DNA from: WTJY01 sp041568735
Lineage (GTDB): Bacteria; Chloroflexota; Anaerolineae; Promineifilales; Promineifilaceae
Assembly (NCBI GenBank): GCA_041568735.1
Contig: JBFFZG010000004.1
Location: forward strand, 1-43,641
DNA: 43,641 nt
Direction of reading: 5' to 3'
The notes beneath the pieces were generated by a model, which did not search any database, was not told the DNA's origin, and saw nothing but the letters and a program-made list of their open reading frames with translations. Of this stretch, positions 23,998 to 32,720 are shown piece after piece. The first letter of the stretch is position 1. The number at the start of each line of letters is the position of its first letter. The position numbers and the translations under genes were made by a program.

Positions 23998-25395
23998 TTA
24001 TTGACCGCCGGTCAGCACGTCAATCGCCTGCTGCAGCTGCGGGTCTTCGGCGCTGCCGAGATCGACGTCGTCGGGGAGGATCACTTCGATATCCGGGGTG
24101 ATCCCTTCCTTGCTGATATTGACGTTGTTGGGCGTGAACCAGCGGGCGATCGTCACCCGCAGTTCAGAGCCGTCGCTCAGGTTGCGCAGCTGCTGTACCG
24201 ACCCTTTACCGAAGGTTTTCTCCCCAACCAGTGTGGCCCGGCCGTTGTCCCGCAGAGCGCCGGCCACCAGCTCAGACGCGCTGGCCGAGCCGGCGTTGAC
24301 GAGCACCACCAATGGGATCTCCTCGCCAATTTCCCCATCCTGGGCGCGGAAGGTTTGATCGAGGCCGCTGGCATTTTTTTCGTAAAGGATAACCGATTCC
24401 GGCAGATAGAGATCGGCGATGTCGACGGCCGTATCGAGAAAGCCCCCGGGGTTATCCCGCAGATCGAGGATGATTCCGGTCGCCCCGTCGTCAATGAGGG
24501 CTTCCATCGCCTCCGTCAGCCGGTCGGTGGCGATGGCGTTGAAGCTCGTCAGCTGAATGTAGCCGATTTCATCTTCGAGCATGCGATATTCGACCGTGGG
24601 AATTTCGATCCGGGCCCGGGTGATCGTGATCTGCAGCAGCGCGGGATTTTCTCCTCGCAGAATGCCGAGAGTAACCTGGGTGTCGCGCGGTCCACGCACT
24701 TTACTGATGACTTCGTCGAGGCTCTGGCCGACGATATTCTCGCCGTCTACTTCGATAATCAGGTCCCCGGCCTTGATGCCGGCCAGGTCGGCCGGCCGGT
24801 TGTCCATCGGCCGGACAATTTCGACGAACCCATCTTCATTTTCTCGTACGAAAGCGCCGATTCCCTCGAAAGTCCCATTCATGTCTTCGCGGAAACGGGC
24901 GGCTACCTCCGGGCGGGCAAAGGTGGTGTAATCATCTCCAAGGGATTCCAGGGCGGCGTTAATCAGGGCATAGTTCAGCGACTGGACGGAAGGCAGATCC
25001 CCGTCAAAATCCCGGTCGATAATTTCCCAGACTTCAAACAGGAGGCTCAAATCGTCGGCCGTCAGGTCTGCGGCGGGCGGTCCTTCCTGGGCCGGTGCGC
25101 TCTCAACCACGCCGTCTTCAGAGGAATGGACTTCCGGAACCGGAGTCACCTGGATCGTCACGTCGCTGCCGTCAGACCCAGGCTGCTCGACCTGTGGTGC
25201 ATTCGATCCTGGGCTGCCAACCCCGGCCGAGACTTCCCGGGTGACTTCAACCTCGATCACCTGAAACCCCTCACCCCGGCCGTAAACTATCCCGGCATAA
25301 AAAGAAGCCGATGCCACCACGATCAGGAGTAAAAATCCCAGAACCAGGCTCACCAATGTTTTTATGACGCTTTTCGATTCGTTTATCTCAGACAT
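23998..25395 (-). CDS. S41-family C-terminal processing peptidase (CtpA-like), copy 1
   Basis: A 465-aa membrane-anchored serine protease. One N-terminal signal/anchor helix (about 12-38) is followed by a Pro/Ser/Val-rich linker. A PDZ domain lies at about 195-275. The catalytic domain contains the serine in SASASEL and lysine in KTFGKGSVQ (Ser-Lys dyad). These enzymes trim C-termini of exported proteins. The frame is open to 25482, but the ATG at 25395 has GAGG upstream and places the helix near the N-terminus. It has its own -10 box about 125 bases upstream. Confidence 0.9.
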   Translation of the reverse strand: MSEINESKSVIKTLVSLVLGFLLLIVVASASFYAGIVYGRGEGFQVIEVEVTREVSAGVGSPGSNAPQVEQPGSDGSDVTIQVTPVPEVHSSEDGVVESAPAQEGPPAADLTADDLSLLFEVWEIIDRDFDGDLPSVQSLNYALINAALESLGDDYTTFARPEVAARFREDMNGTFEGIGAFVRENEDGFVEIVRPMDNRPADLAGIKAGDLIIEVDGENIVGQSLDEVISKVRGPRDTQVTLGILRGENPALLQITITRARIEIPTVEYRMLEDEIGYIQLTSFNAIATDRLTEAMEALIDDGATGIILDLRDNPGGFLDTAVDIADLYLPESVILYEKNASGLDQTFRAQDGEIGEEIPLVVLVNAGSASASELVAGALRDNGRATLVGEKTFGKGSVQQLRNLSDGSELRVTIARWFTPNNVNISKEGITPDIEVILPDDVDLGSAEDPQLQQAIDVLTGGQ

Positions 25396-25520
25396 CTGAT
25401 TACCTCGTAAAACAACCCAAAAAAAGTTTCGATTTCCAATCGAAAAACCAAACCGGACAACAGGCTCGACTGGTTCTTGCAAACAGGTTCACCCCCCCTC
25501 GAATCATGGCAAGAATATCT

Positions 25521-25526
25521 ATTATA
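25521..25526 (-). promoter_or_regulatory. -10 box of S41 peptidase copy 1
   Basis: A perfect TATAAT on the minus strand (25526-25521), 126 bases before the ATG at 25395. The -35 is not clear. This suggests the two S41 genes are separately transcribed. Confidence 0.4.
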
Positions 25527-25563
25527 ACGCCCTTCGACTAAATAATCCGTACCCGCATCTGCT

Positions 25564-26760
25564 TCAGGGAGTGGTCAATATTTCGATCGCCTGCTCGAGC
25601 GCTTCATCCCGGCCGGCCGCCACCCCATCGTCGCTGGGAATCACCTCGATTTCCGGCGTCAGGCCCTGCTGATCGATCTGATGCCGGCTCGGCGTGTACC
25701 AGCGGGCAGAGGTGACGTGAACGGATGACCCGTCGCTCAGATCGTAGACCAGCTGAACGGACCCCTTGCCAAAGGAGCGCTGCCCGACAAGGGTCGCTCG
25801 CTCGAGGTCACCCAGGGCGCCGGCCAGGATTTCCGCCGCGCTGGCCGTGCCCCCGTCGATCAGGACGACCAGGGGTTCCCTGGAAAAGGGGGTCGGCCGG
25901 GTGGCCTTAATGACTCGCTCGCCGTTCCGGCGGGTTTCCTGGATGAGCAGGATTCCTTCCACCACAAACTGGTCGGCGATTTCAACTGCGGCATCGAGCA
26001 GTCCACCGGGATTATGGCGCAGATCGAGGATCAGGCGATCGGCACCCTGGTCGAGCAAACCCTGCACCGCCTTTTCGACCTCACCCGGACTTTCCCCGCT
26101 GAAACGGGTCAGCTGCACGTAGCCGATCCGCGGTTCGTCCGGGAGTAGCCGGGCCACCACGGACGGGACCAGGATTTCGCCGCGGGTCACCCGGATATCC
26201 ACCGGGGTGTCACTTCCCTGATGGCGAACCGTCAGGACCACATCCGTTCCGATTTCACCGCGGACGAGCAGGCCGACCTCGTTCATCGACATGTCCAGAC
26301 TGATTTCGACCCCGTCAATAGCCAGGAGGACGTCACCGTCCCGGATACCGGCCTCAGCCGCCGGGTTTCCGGGAATGATGGTCAGCACGATTTCTCCCCG
26401 GTCGTTGCGGCTCGAATAAACCCCGATCCCGCCGTAGTTTCCCCGCAGATTAATTTGTTCTTCCTGGCGGGCAACCGGCTCCAGAAAAACGGTGTATGGG
26501 TCGTTAAGCAGGTTGAGCGCTCCCCGAATAACTCCGTAAGTGAGCTGGCGACCGCTCGGAGGCTCCCCGATAAAATCCTCCTCGACATGCTCCCAGGCCT
26601 CCCAGAAGAGGTCGAAGCCGGGATCGTCACCCGAAGCCAGCACCGGATCGGGCCAGATTGTTTCCACGTACTCGTTGGTTAACCAGCCCGCTCCGAAGGC
26701 GATTATCGGCAGGAGGATGATCAATCCGGTGATGAGCAGGTTGCTTTGCTTTTCAGACAT
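25564..26760 (-). CDS. S41-family C-terminal processing peptidase (CtpA-like), copy 2
   Basis: A 398-aa paralogue of the following gene, with a shorter linker and one N-terminal anchor helix (about 8-28). The PDZ domain lies at about 100-180. The catalytic serine is in GTASAAEIL and the lysine in RSFGKGSVQL. The two proteins share the order of domains and many motifs, so they look like an old tandem duplication. The ATG at 26760 has no good ribosome site. It is divergent from obgE. Confidence 0.9.
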   Translation of the reverse strand: MSEKQSNLLITGLIILLPIIAFGAGWLTNEYVETIWPDPVLASGDDPGFDLFWEAWEHVEEDFIGEPPSGRQLTYGVIRGALNLLNDPYTVFLEPVARQEEQINLRGNYGGIGVYSSRNDRGEIVLTIIPGNPAAEAGIRDGDVLLAIDGVEISLDMSMNEVGLLVRGEIGTDVVLTVRHQGSDTPVDIRVTRGEILVPSVVARLLPDEPRIGYVQLTRFSGESPGEVEKAVQGLLDQGADRLILDLRHNPGGLLDAAVEIADQFVVEGILLIQETRRNGERVIKATRPTPFSREPLVVLIDGGTASAAEILAGALGDLERATLVGQRSFGKGSVQLVYDLSDGSSVHVTSARWYTPSRHQIDQQGLTPEIEVIPSDDGVAAGRDEALEQAIEILTTP

Positions 26761-26928
26761 ATGGCGGCATTGGGCATGGACACTGGCTGAATTCTGTCCA
26801 TTTCGAATAAAAATTAAAATGGAATTCCCGAACCCTCATCTAATTCTTACAGATTGGGGCGGTCCCTCCAGAGAAGGAGAGGCATTTTAGCACACGGTAA
26901 AGCGGGTGCAATGTGTCCGTTTTTTCTT

Positions 26929-26934
26929 TATACT
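26929..26934 (+). promoter_or_regulatory. Possible -10 box directly before obgE
   Basis: TATACT lies 8 bases before the obgE ATG, which would leave a leader of about one base. The -35 region is poor and an AAGG lies between, so this is tentative. Confidence 0.3.
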
Positions 26935-26941
26935 TCAAGGT

Positions 26942-28213
26942 ATGTTTTTCGATGAAGCCAGAATATTTGTCAAGAGCGGCGATGGCGGCGATGGGATGAT
27001 CAGCTTTCGCCGAGAAAAATTTGTCCCGCGCGGCGGTCCAGACGGCGGAGATGGCGGCCACGGTGGGTCGATTATTTTTGTCGTCAATCCAAAAATGAAC
27101 AGTCTGAACCGCTTTCACAAACAGGTGCACTATCAAGCGGATAATGGCCGGCACGGCGGCCGTTCGAAGAAAACAGGCGCCAGCGGCCGCAATTTGAGGC
27201 TCGAGGTGCCGCCGGGAACGGTCATCCGCGATGCGAAAACCGAGGAGCTGCTGGCCGATCTGACCGAACCAGGTGAGGAATTTACCCTTCTGCCCGGCGG
27301 CCGCGGCGGCCGGGGCAATGTCCATTTCGCCAGCAGCACCAACCAGGTGCCGGGCACGGCCGAACGGGGCGAACCGGGCAGCGAGCGCTGGCTGAACCTG
27401 GAGCTCAAGCTGATCGCCGACGTCGGCCTGATCGGCCTGCCAAATGCCGGTAAATCGACCCTGCTGGCAGCCATCAGCGCCGCCAGGCCAAAAATCGCCA
27501 GCTATCCATTCACCACGCTGACCCCCAACCTGGGTGTTGTGGCCATCGACGAGGATCATTCCCTCGTGTTTGCCGACATTCCGGGCCTGATCGAAGGGGC
27601 ATCGGCCGGCGTCGGCCTTGGCCATGATTTCCTGCGCCACATCGAGCGCACGCGGGTTCTGGTCCACCTCGTCGACGGCAGTGCGAAGGAACCCCTGGAA
27701 AATTTTGCGGTGATTAACCAGGAGCTGGCCCTTTACGGTGCCGGTCTCGAGCAGAAACCCCAGCTGGTCGTCCTCACCAAGCTCGACCTGCCCGACGCCG
27801 CCGCCTGGGAACCGCTGATCGCCGAGGAGATGACCAAATGGGGGCATGAATTCATGTCGATTTCAGCCGTCACCGGCCTGGGGGTCCGCGAATTGCTCGC
27901 CCGGGTCAGCCAGATTGTCGAGGAGGCGGCCGAGAAGGAATCGTGGCCGGTAGAGGAAATCATCGTCATCCGGCCGGACGCCGATCCCAATCTTTTCGAT
28001 ATTTCCCGCGAGCCAGACGGCGCCTGGCGGGTCAGCGGAACGCGCATCGAAAAGGTCGCCGCCATGACTTACTGGGAGTTTGACGAGCCCGTCCAGCGCT
28101 TCCAGCGCATCCTCGAGAGCATGGGGATTACCGAAGCGCTGGAAACGGCCGGAATCGCAGCCGGCGACACCGTACGCATCGGCAGCGAGGAGCTGGAATG
28201 GGGAGAGTATTGA
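26942..28213 (+). CDS. obgE: GTPase Obg/CgtA
   Basis: A 423-aa essential GTPase that assists 50S ribosome assembly and responds to nutrient state. The glycine-rich Obg fold is at 1-157 (MFFDEARIFVKSGDGGDG...). The G domain shows GLPNAGKS (about 165), FADIPGLIEGAS and TKLDL. The C-terminal OCT domain covers about 335-420. I chose the ATG at 26942 because the Obg fold begins there; the frame extends upstream by 12 codons. It is followed by nadD after a 70-base gap, probably the same transcript. Confidence 0.95.
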   Translation: MFFDEARIFVKSGDGGDGMISFRREKFVPRGGPDGGDGGHGGSIIFVVNPKMNSLNRFHKQVHYQADNGRHGGRSKKTGASGRNLRLEVPPGTVIRDAKTEELLADLTEPGEEFTLLPGGRGGRGNVHFASSTNQVPGTAERGEPGSERWLNLELKLIADVGLIGLPNAGKSTLLAAISAARPKIASYPFTTLTPNLGVVAIDEDHSLVFADIPGLIEGASAGVGLGHDFLRHIERTRVLVHLVDGSAKEPLENFAVINQELALYGAGLEQKPQLVVLTKLDLPDAAAWEPLIAEEMTKWGHEFMSISAVTGLGVRELLARVSQIVEEAAEKESWPVEEIIVIRPDADPNLFDISREPDGAWRVSGTRIEKVAAMTYWEFDEPVQRFQRILESMGITEALETAGIAAGDTVRIGSEELEWGEY

Positions 28214-28283
28214 GGCGGCAATCCCCCTGGGCGTCGGCGGCCTTTCAGAAACCCGGCTTAGGGCCGGGCCGCCGGGCTGACCG

Positions 28284-28889
28284 ATGAAACGAATCGGAAT
28301 GCTGGGTGGCACATTTGACCCACCTCATCTGGGACACCTTCTCCTGGCCGAAACCGCCCTGACCGGGCTCGAGCTCGAGCAGGTCCTCTTTCTCCCGGTC
28401 GGCGCGCCCACCCATAAGGAAAGCCAGACACCGGCAGCGCAGCGCGTTCGGATGACCGAACTGGCCCTTACCGGCCGGCCAGCCTTCCGGCTGGACACCA
28501 CCGACACCGACCGGCCGTCTCCGCACTACACGGTTGATCTCCTGCCGATGGTCCAGCAGAAATTTCCCACCGCCGAGCTCTGGCTGTTGATCGGCGGTGA
28601 CTCCCTGCGGGATCTGCCGGCCTGGTACCGGCCGGCTGATGTTCTGGACCGCTGCCGGGTGGCTGTCCTGCCCCGGCCCGGGGCAGCCATCGATTGGGTG
28701 GACCTGGCACTGGTTTTTCCCCGGATCCGCGAGCGGGTCACCCGGCTGCGCGGCCCATCGATCGCCGTTTCGTCGACGGAACTTCGCCGTGAGCTGGCGG
28801 CCGGCCGCGGCTGGCCCACCCTGATCCCCCGGCCGGTGGTTGAGTATATCGCCGCCGCCGGACTCTACCGCGAGCCCGATGCCCCCTGA
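28284..28889 (+). CDS. nadD: Nicotinate-nucleotide adenylyltransferase
   Basis: A 201-aa adenylyltransferase that makes deamido-NAD from nicotinate mononucleotide and ATP in NAD synthesis. GGTFDPPHLGHL (5-16) is the HxGH-type motif, and ISSTELRREL-like SSTELRREL gives the SSTxxR motif near the C-terminus. The length is normal. It lies between obgE and the S26-like gene, which overlaps its last codons. Confidence 0.94.
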   Translation: MKRIGMLGGTFDPPHLGHLLLAETALTGLELEQVLFLPVGAPTHKESQTPAAQRVRMTELALTGRPAFRLDTTDTDRPSPHYTVDLLPMVQQKFPTAELWLLIGGDSLRDLPAWYRPADVLDRCRVAVLPRPGAAIDWVDLALVFPRIRERVTRLRGPSIAVSSTELRRELAAGRGWPTLIPRPVVEYIAAAGLYREPDAP

Positions 28890-29382
28890 TTCGACTCCGG
28901 AGGCGGCGGCCGTCGCCGCCCTGCTGCGCGACGCCCTGGCCGCCGGCCAGACGCCGGCGCTGACCGTGATCAGCGCCAGCATGCGCCCGCTCCTCGAACC
29001 GGGGGACGTCGTCGAGATCGAGCCCATTGATCCCGGCCGGCTCAAACCGGGCGACCTCGTCGTCCTGGCCCGGCCGGAAGCCCTGCTCACCCATCGCTTT
29101 CTCGGCTTTTCAGGAGAGTATCTCTGCACCGGCGGAGACTGGGCCCGCGAGCCGGATGCTCCCCAGCCGGCGGAAACCCTGCTCGGCCGGGTGCGCACCC
29201 GGCGCCGGGGCGCTGCGGCAATCGATCTGCAAGCCGGCCCCGGCGCTCGAGCATCCAGGACCCTGTGGCACCTGGCCGAGCGCCGGCGGCGGCTGGTCGA
29301 CAGCCGGCCGGCCTGGCTGCGCCGGCCGCTGCGAGTGGGATTTCTGCTGGCAGCCAGAATCTGGCTTCGACTGAGTTATTAA
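28879..29382 (+). CDS. S24/S26-family peptidase-like protein (SipW/Sec11-like Ser-His pattern)
   Basis: A 167-aa protein whose centre matches signal-peptidase-type folds: ISASMRPLLEPGDVVEIEP with likely nucleophile S34, then LKPGDLVVL and LLTHRFLG with H72. The Ser-His pair is the SipW/Sec11 arrangement rather than the Ser-Lys dyad of bacterial LepB. It lacks the N-terminal transmembrane anchor of true signal peptidases, although a weakly hydrophobic stretch is present at the C-terminus (about 148-160). The ATG at 28879 overlaps the nadD stop by 11 bases. A GTG or other start upstream of it is possible. Its substrate is not known. Confidence 0.65.
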   Translation: MPPDSTPEAAAVAALLRDALAAGQTPALTVISASMRPLLEPGDVVEIEPIDPGRLKPGDLVVLARPEALLTHRFLGFSGEYLCTGGDWAREPDAPQPAETLLGRVRTRRRGAAAIDLQAGPGARASRTLWHLAERRRRLVDSRPAWLRRPLRVGFLLAARIWLRLSY

Positions 29383-29390
29383 GCCCCCCA

Positions 29391-29418
29391 TTGACAGTTC
29401 TAAAATTTTATGTAAAAT
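29391..29418 (+). promoter_or_regulatory. Promoter of the recombinase-like gene
   Basis: A perfect TTGACA (29391-29396), a 16-base spacer and TAAAAT (29413-29418). The leader is about 31 bases and ends in GGGAG before the ATG. One of the strongest promoters in the window. Confidence 0.75.
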
Positions 29419-29455
29419 TGGCTATACGAAGAGATTTTTGCATTGGGAGAAAATC

Positions 29456-30427
29456 ATGGCTGAAGAAGCTCAGAAAACCGCGGGCAATCTGGCCGAAATG
29501 ACCCTCTTAGAAGTTCTGCCGGCCTTCGAGCAGCACATGCGGGAAGACGGATTCGCCACCAACACCGTCAAGGCCTTCGCCAGCGACGTGCGCCTCATCG
29601 CCGGCTACCTGCCAGACACCCCCGTCGGCGCGATCAGCACCGAGGATCTGAACCGGGTCGTCAATCAGCTGAAGGAACATAAATTTAAGAAGTCAGCCGA
29701 TGACGAGAATTGGTCCACCTACAAGGAGAAATCGATGGCCCGGCGGATTACCACAATCAAAGTCCTCTTTGGCTGGCTCCGCAAGACCGACGCCGTCTTC
29801 ATGAACCCGGCCGAACCGGTGGTGCAAACCAGCGCTAGAGGCAAGCTGCCGACCATTCCGACCGCAGAAGAAATCACCAAAGCCCGCGCCATCGCCAGAG
29901 CCTGGAGCGAGGGGGAAGCCCCCGCCGGCAAACACCAGGCCCGGGACAGCCGGCCGCTGGCTCTCCTCAGCCTCCTGCTCGACACCGGGGCCAAAAAGAG
30001 CGAGATTAAAGCGCTGCAGCTCGAGCATATCCTGCGGGATGATCCCCTCAATCCCCAGATCCACATCCGCTACCTGAATCCGCGGCTGAAGTACAAGGAG
30101 CGGAAGCTAGCCATCGATCCGGAAACCCTGGCCATCCTCGACCGCTACATCGACGATTACGCCCTGACGGATGAACTGTTCACCTGCACGCCGCGCAATC
30201 TCGAATACATCCTGCGCGACATCGCCCTCGAGCTCGGGTATGAAAAGAAAAAACCCCAGCCCTTCACGTTTGAAAATCTGCGCTGGGTATCGGCCCTCCA
30301 GGACCTGATGGCCGGCATGGATGAACTCCTCATTCAGGAAAAACAGGGACTCTCAAAGGTCACCTGGCGCGAGACGCGGAACAAACTGGATCAGCTGCGG
30401 GAAAAATACGAAAAGACGAAACTTTAA
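29456..30427 (+). CDS. Tyrosine-recombinase-like protein with lost catalytic residues
   Basis: A 323-aa protein with the two-domain layout of phage-integrase/XerC-type recombinases: a SAM-like core-binding domain (about 12-125) and a catalytic-type domain (about 140-320). The first motif is TGAKKSE (177-183), with Lys in place of the invariant Arg. The HxLR motif reads ENLRW (273-277), keeping only Arg. The LGH motif reads QGL (297-299), and the position of the nucleophilic Tyr is Arg or missing. It probably binds DNA but does not recombine. The ATG has GGGAG upstream. It has a strong promoter and a terminator, so it is a monocistronic, apparently expressed gene. Confidence 0.75.
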   Translation: MAEEAQKTAGNLAEMTLLEVLPAFEQHMREDGFATNTVKAFASDVRLIAGYLPDTPVGAISTEDLNRVVNQLKEHKFKKSADDENWSTYKEKSMARRITTIKVLFGWLRKTDAVFMNPAEPVVQTSARGKLPTIPTAEEITKARAIARAWSEGEAPAGKHQARDSRPLALLSLLLDTGAKKSEIKALQLEHILRDDPLNPQIHIRYLNPRLKYKERKLAIDPETLAILDRYIDDYALTDELFTCTPRNLEYILRDIALELGYEKKKPQPFTFENLRWVSALQDLMAGMDELLIQEKQGLSKVTWRETRNKLDQLREKYEKTKL

Positions 30428-30444
30428 CTGAGTAATCTGCGAGA

Positions 30445-30476
30445 AAAAGCCCTTCCACTGTGAAGGGCTTTTATTT
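30445..30476. terminator. Bidirectional terminator between the recombinase-like gene and the kinase
   Basis: Perfect 11-bp stem AAAAGCCCTTC (30445-30455) / GAAGGGCTTTT (30462-30472) with a CACTGT loop, then ATTT on the plus strand. The A-rich side gives a T run on the minus strand. It serves both convergent genes. Confidence 0.9.
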
Positions 30477-30499
30477 CGACCGGACCGGCAAAACCCGGC

Positions 30500-32698
30500 T
30501 CAGGATTCCGTGCAGGTCGTCCCACCGGAGAAGAGCGGTTCGGCCGCCGGATTAAAGTAAATGTTGCGGGAAAAACTTTCACCGGAAGCTTCGCTCTGGA
30601 CCTTGATTTCATGGACCCAGGGCGCGCAGCGGCGGGAGCTGATGAAATGGGTCTGGTTGCCGCCGAAGTAGCGGGCCGGCTGCTCCCGGTCAAAGACGAA
30701 GATCGTGTACGGGCCGGGGGGGCCGCCAAACGGGGTAATCAGCATCTCGCAGCGGTATTCGCTGCCCCCACCCGGATATTCGCAGCGGCTGAAAAAGACA
30801 TTGAAGCCAAGGGGCTGCGCGGATGTGTCGCCACCACCGCCCGAATTCGTGGCCGTGGGTGCCGGCTTCGTCGGCAGGGCGGCCGGGGTCGGCGTGGCTG
30901 GCCGGTAGACCTCGATGGCAAAGGCCACCGGCGCTCCAAAGGTCTTTCCCTGACCGTCAACCAGCCCCCAGCGAGAAGGGTAGCGGCCCGGACGCTCCGG
31001 CGCGCGCATCTTTTCCGTGCGAAGGGTCAGGGTTTCGCCAGCCGAGGGTACAGCCGGCAGCTGGATTTCCGCGGCCAGTCCAAAATTCTCCCCGTCGAGA
31101 TGGACCAGCCGCAGGCCGGCCGGCCAGGGGCATTCGGTCGGCCGGCTGAGAACCCAGTTGACAACCAGCCGGGCCCCTGCCGGGGCGGCGGTCGTTTCCG
31201 GGTTGCCGTAGGTGAATATATTGTCGAAGGAAACGGCCGGCCGGCAGTCCGCCAGGAATGCCGCCGTCGGATCGACGGTCGGCGTGGGCGGTTCAATCGT
31301 CGCCGTCGGCCGCCTGGTCGCAGTCATCGTCGGCGCCGGCAATGTGGCCGTGGCGGCCTGGGTGGGCACGGCGGCTGGTTTTGTCGCCGGCGGCCTCCCG
31401 GTTTCGGTGGCGGCGGCCACGGGAAGGACGGCCGCCGCCCCGGGCGCGTCCCGGACCGGCTCTTCCGGCCCGCTCACGGCCGCCATCGCCTCAGTCCGGC
31501 CGGTGCCGCTTCGCCCCGCTCGCCAGGTCAGACCCACGCCGGCGCAGAGCAGCAGCACGACGAGCAGCAGCCACGCCCGGCGGCCGGCCACGCGGGCAAA
31601 CCGCGCCGGTTTTACGGCCGCCGCTCCCGCCAGATCCTCAACATGGTCAATCGTCAGATCAATTTCAGTCCGGTCGGGCGCGGCCGGTTCAAGGTCGGCT
31701 GACGCAAGCAGCCGGGTATGGTCGGCCTCCAGATCGGCGGTGGATCGGGCTGCTTCCGCCGCCAGCGAGGCCCGCGTGCCGGCCGGCGGTGTGTGCCGCT
31801 CGCGCAGGACCGCCGCCGGAATTTCACCCAGCAGCCGCTCATCCCCGCAGGCGAACACCGCTTCGGTCAGCCCCCTGGCCAGGTCCGTGGCCGATTGATA
31901 GCGTTCAGACGGAGCTTTGGCCAGCATTTTCAGAATGACATCTTCGATCGGCCGCGGCAGCTCCCCATTGAGCAGTGCCGGCGGATTGACCGGCTCCCGC
32001 ACGTGCTTCATGACGAGGGCGACCGGCGACTCGGCGTCAAAGGGGAGCACGCCGGTGACCATCCCGTAAAAAACGACACCCAGTGCGTACAGGTCGCTGC
32101 GCTCATCCCCCGGCTCCCCGAGCCCCTGCTCCGGCGCCATATAGGCCGGGGTGCCGACCAGGGTGCCGGTCGTCGTGTGGGAAGTGCCGCGCAGCATGCG
32201 CACGATGCCAAAGTCGGTCAGCACGGCCGCGTCCCACTCGCTGAACATGATGTTGCCCGGCTTGATATCCCGGTGAATCATGCCGAAGGAGTGGGCGTGG
32301 GCCAGGGCGTCGGATACCTGGAGGATGGTCTGGATGGCGAGGGACAGGGGCAGTCGCTTTCCCTGCGACGAGACCCGCTGCTGCCGGGCGTGCAGCGTCC
32401 CCCCGGCGAGGTACTGCATGACGATAAACGGCCGGTGATCGATGACATCAAAATCGTAGACGTCGATGATATGGGGGTGATCGATGGCCGCCATCGCCCG
32501 CGCTTCCCGTTGAAAGCGCTGGACAAAATTCTCTTCGTCGACGAGAAAGGGGTACAGCAGCTTGATCGCCACATGGCGATCAAGGTTTTCCTGGTAGGCG
32601 CGGTAAACTTCCGCCATCCCGCCCCGGCCGAGCAGCGCTTCGATGCGGTATTTCCCGATGTGGGCACCGATCAGAGAATTTTGCGTTATCTGCGCCAT
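30500..32698 (-). CDS. Membrane Ser/Thr protein kinase with NBR1-like Ig domain
   Basis: A 732-aa Pkn-type receptor kinase. The N-terminal kinase domain (about 16-280) has the glycine loop GRGGMAEV, K46 (VAIKLL), the catalytic D144 (HRDIKPGN), DFG (162-164) and GTPAYMAPE. A juxtamembrane stretch (about 290-370) precedes one transmembrane helix (about 373-392). A Thr/Pro-rich linker leads to an Ig-like domain at about 490-600 resembling NBR1-type domains (WPAGLRLVHLDG; GRYPSRWGLVDGQGKTFG). A further soluble domain of unknown type (about 620-732) ends the protein. It may sense something outside the cell and signal inside. The ATG is 23 bases after the stop of the upstream gene. Confidence 0.88.
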   Translation of the reverse strand: MAQITQNSLIGAHIGKYRIEALLGRGGMAEVYRAYQENLDRHVAIKLLYPFLVDEENFVQRFQREARAMAAIDHPHIIDVYDFDVIDHRPFIVMQYLAGGTLHARQQRVSSQGKRLPLSLAIQTILQVSDALAHAHSFGMIHRDIKPGNIMFSEWDAAVLTDFGIVRMLRGTSHTTTGTLVGTPAYMAPEQGLGEPGDERSDLYALGVVFYGMVTGVLPFDAESPVALVMKHVREPVNPPALLNGELPRPIEDVILKMLAKAPSERYQSATDLARGLTEAVFACGDERLLGEIPAAVLRERHTPPAGTRASLAAEAARSTADLEADHTRLLASADLEPAAPDRTEIDLTIDHVEDLAGAAAVKPARFARVAGRRAWLLLVVLLLCAGVGLTWRAGRSGTGRTEAMAAVSGPEEPVRDAPGAAAVLPVAAATETGRPPATKPAAVPTQAATATLPAPTMTATRRPTATIEPPTPTVDPTAAFLADCRPAVSFDNIFTYGNPETTAAPAGARLVVNWVLSRPTECPWPAGLRLVHLDGENFGLAAEIQLPAVPSAGETLTLRTEKMRAPERPGRYPSRWGLVDGQGKTFGAPVAFAIEVYRPATPTPAALPTKPAPTATNSGGGGDTSAQPLGFNVFFSRCEYPGGGSEYRCEMLITPFGGPPGPYTIFVFDREQPARYFGGNQTHFISSRRCAPWVHEIKVQSEASGESFSRNIYFNPAAEPLFSGGTTCTES

Positions 32699-32720
32699 GC
32701 AAAGGCTCTACACATGCCGT

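Noticed and set aside
29456..30427. The recombinase-like gene as a sign of a prophage or integrative element
   Set aside because: No att-like repeats, phage or conjugation genes are nearby, and the catalytic residues are missing.
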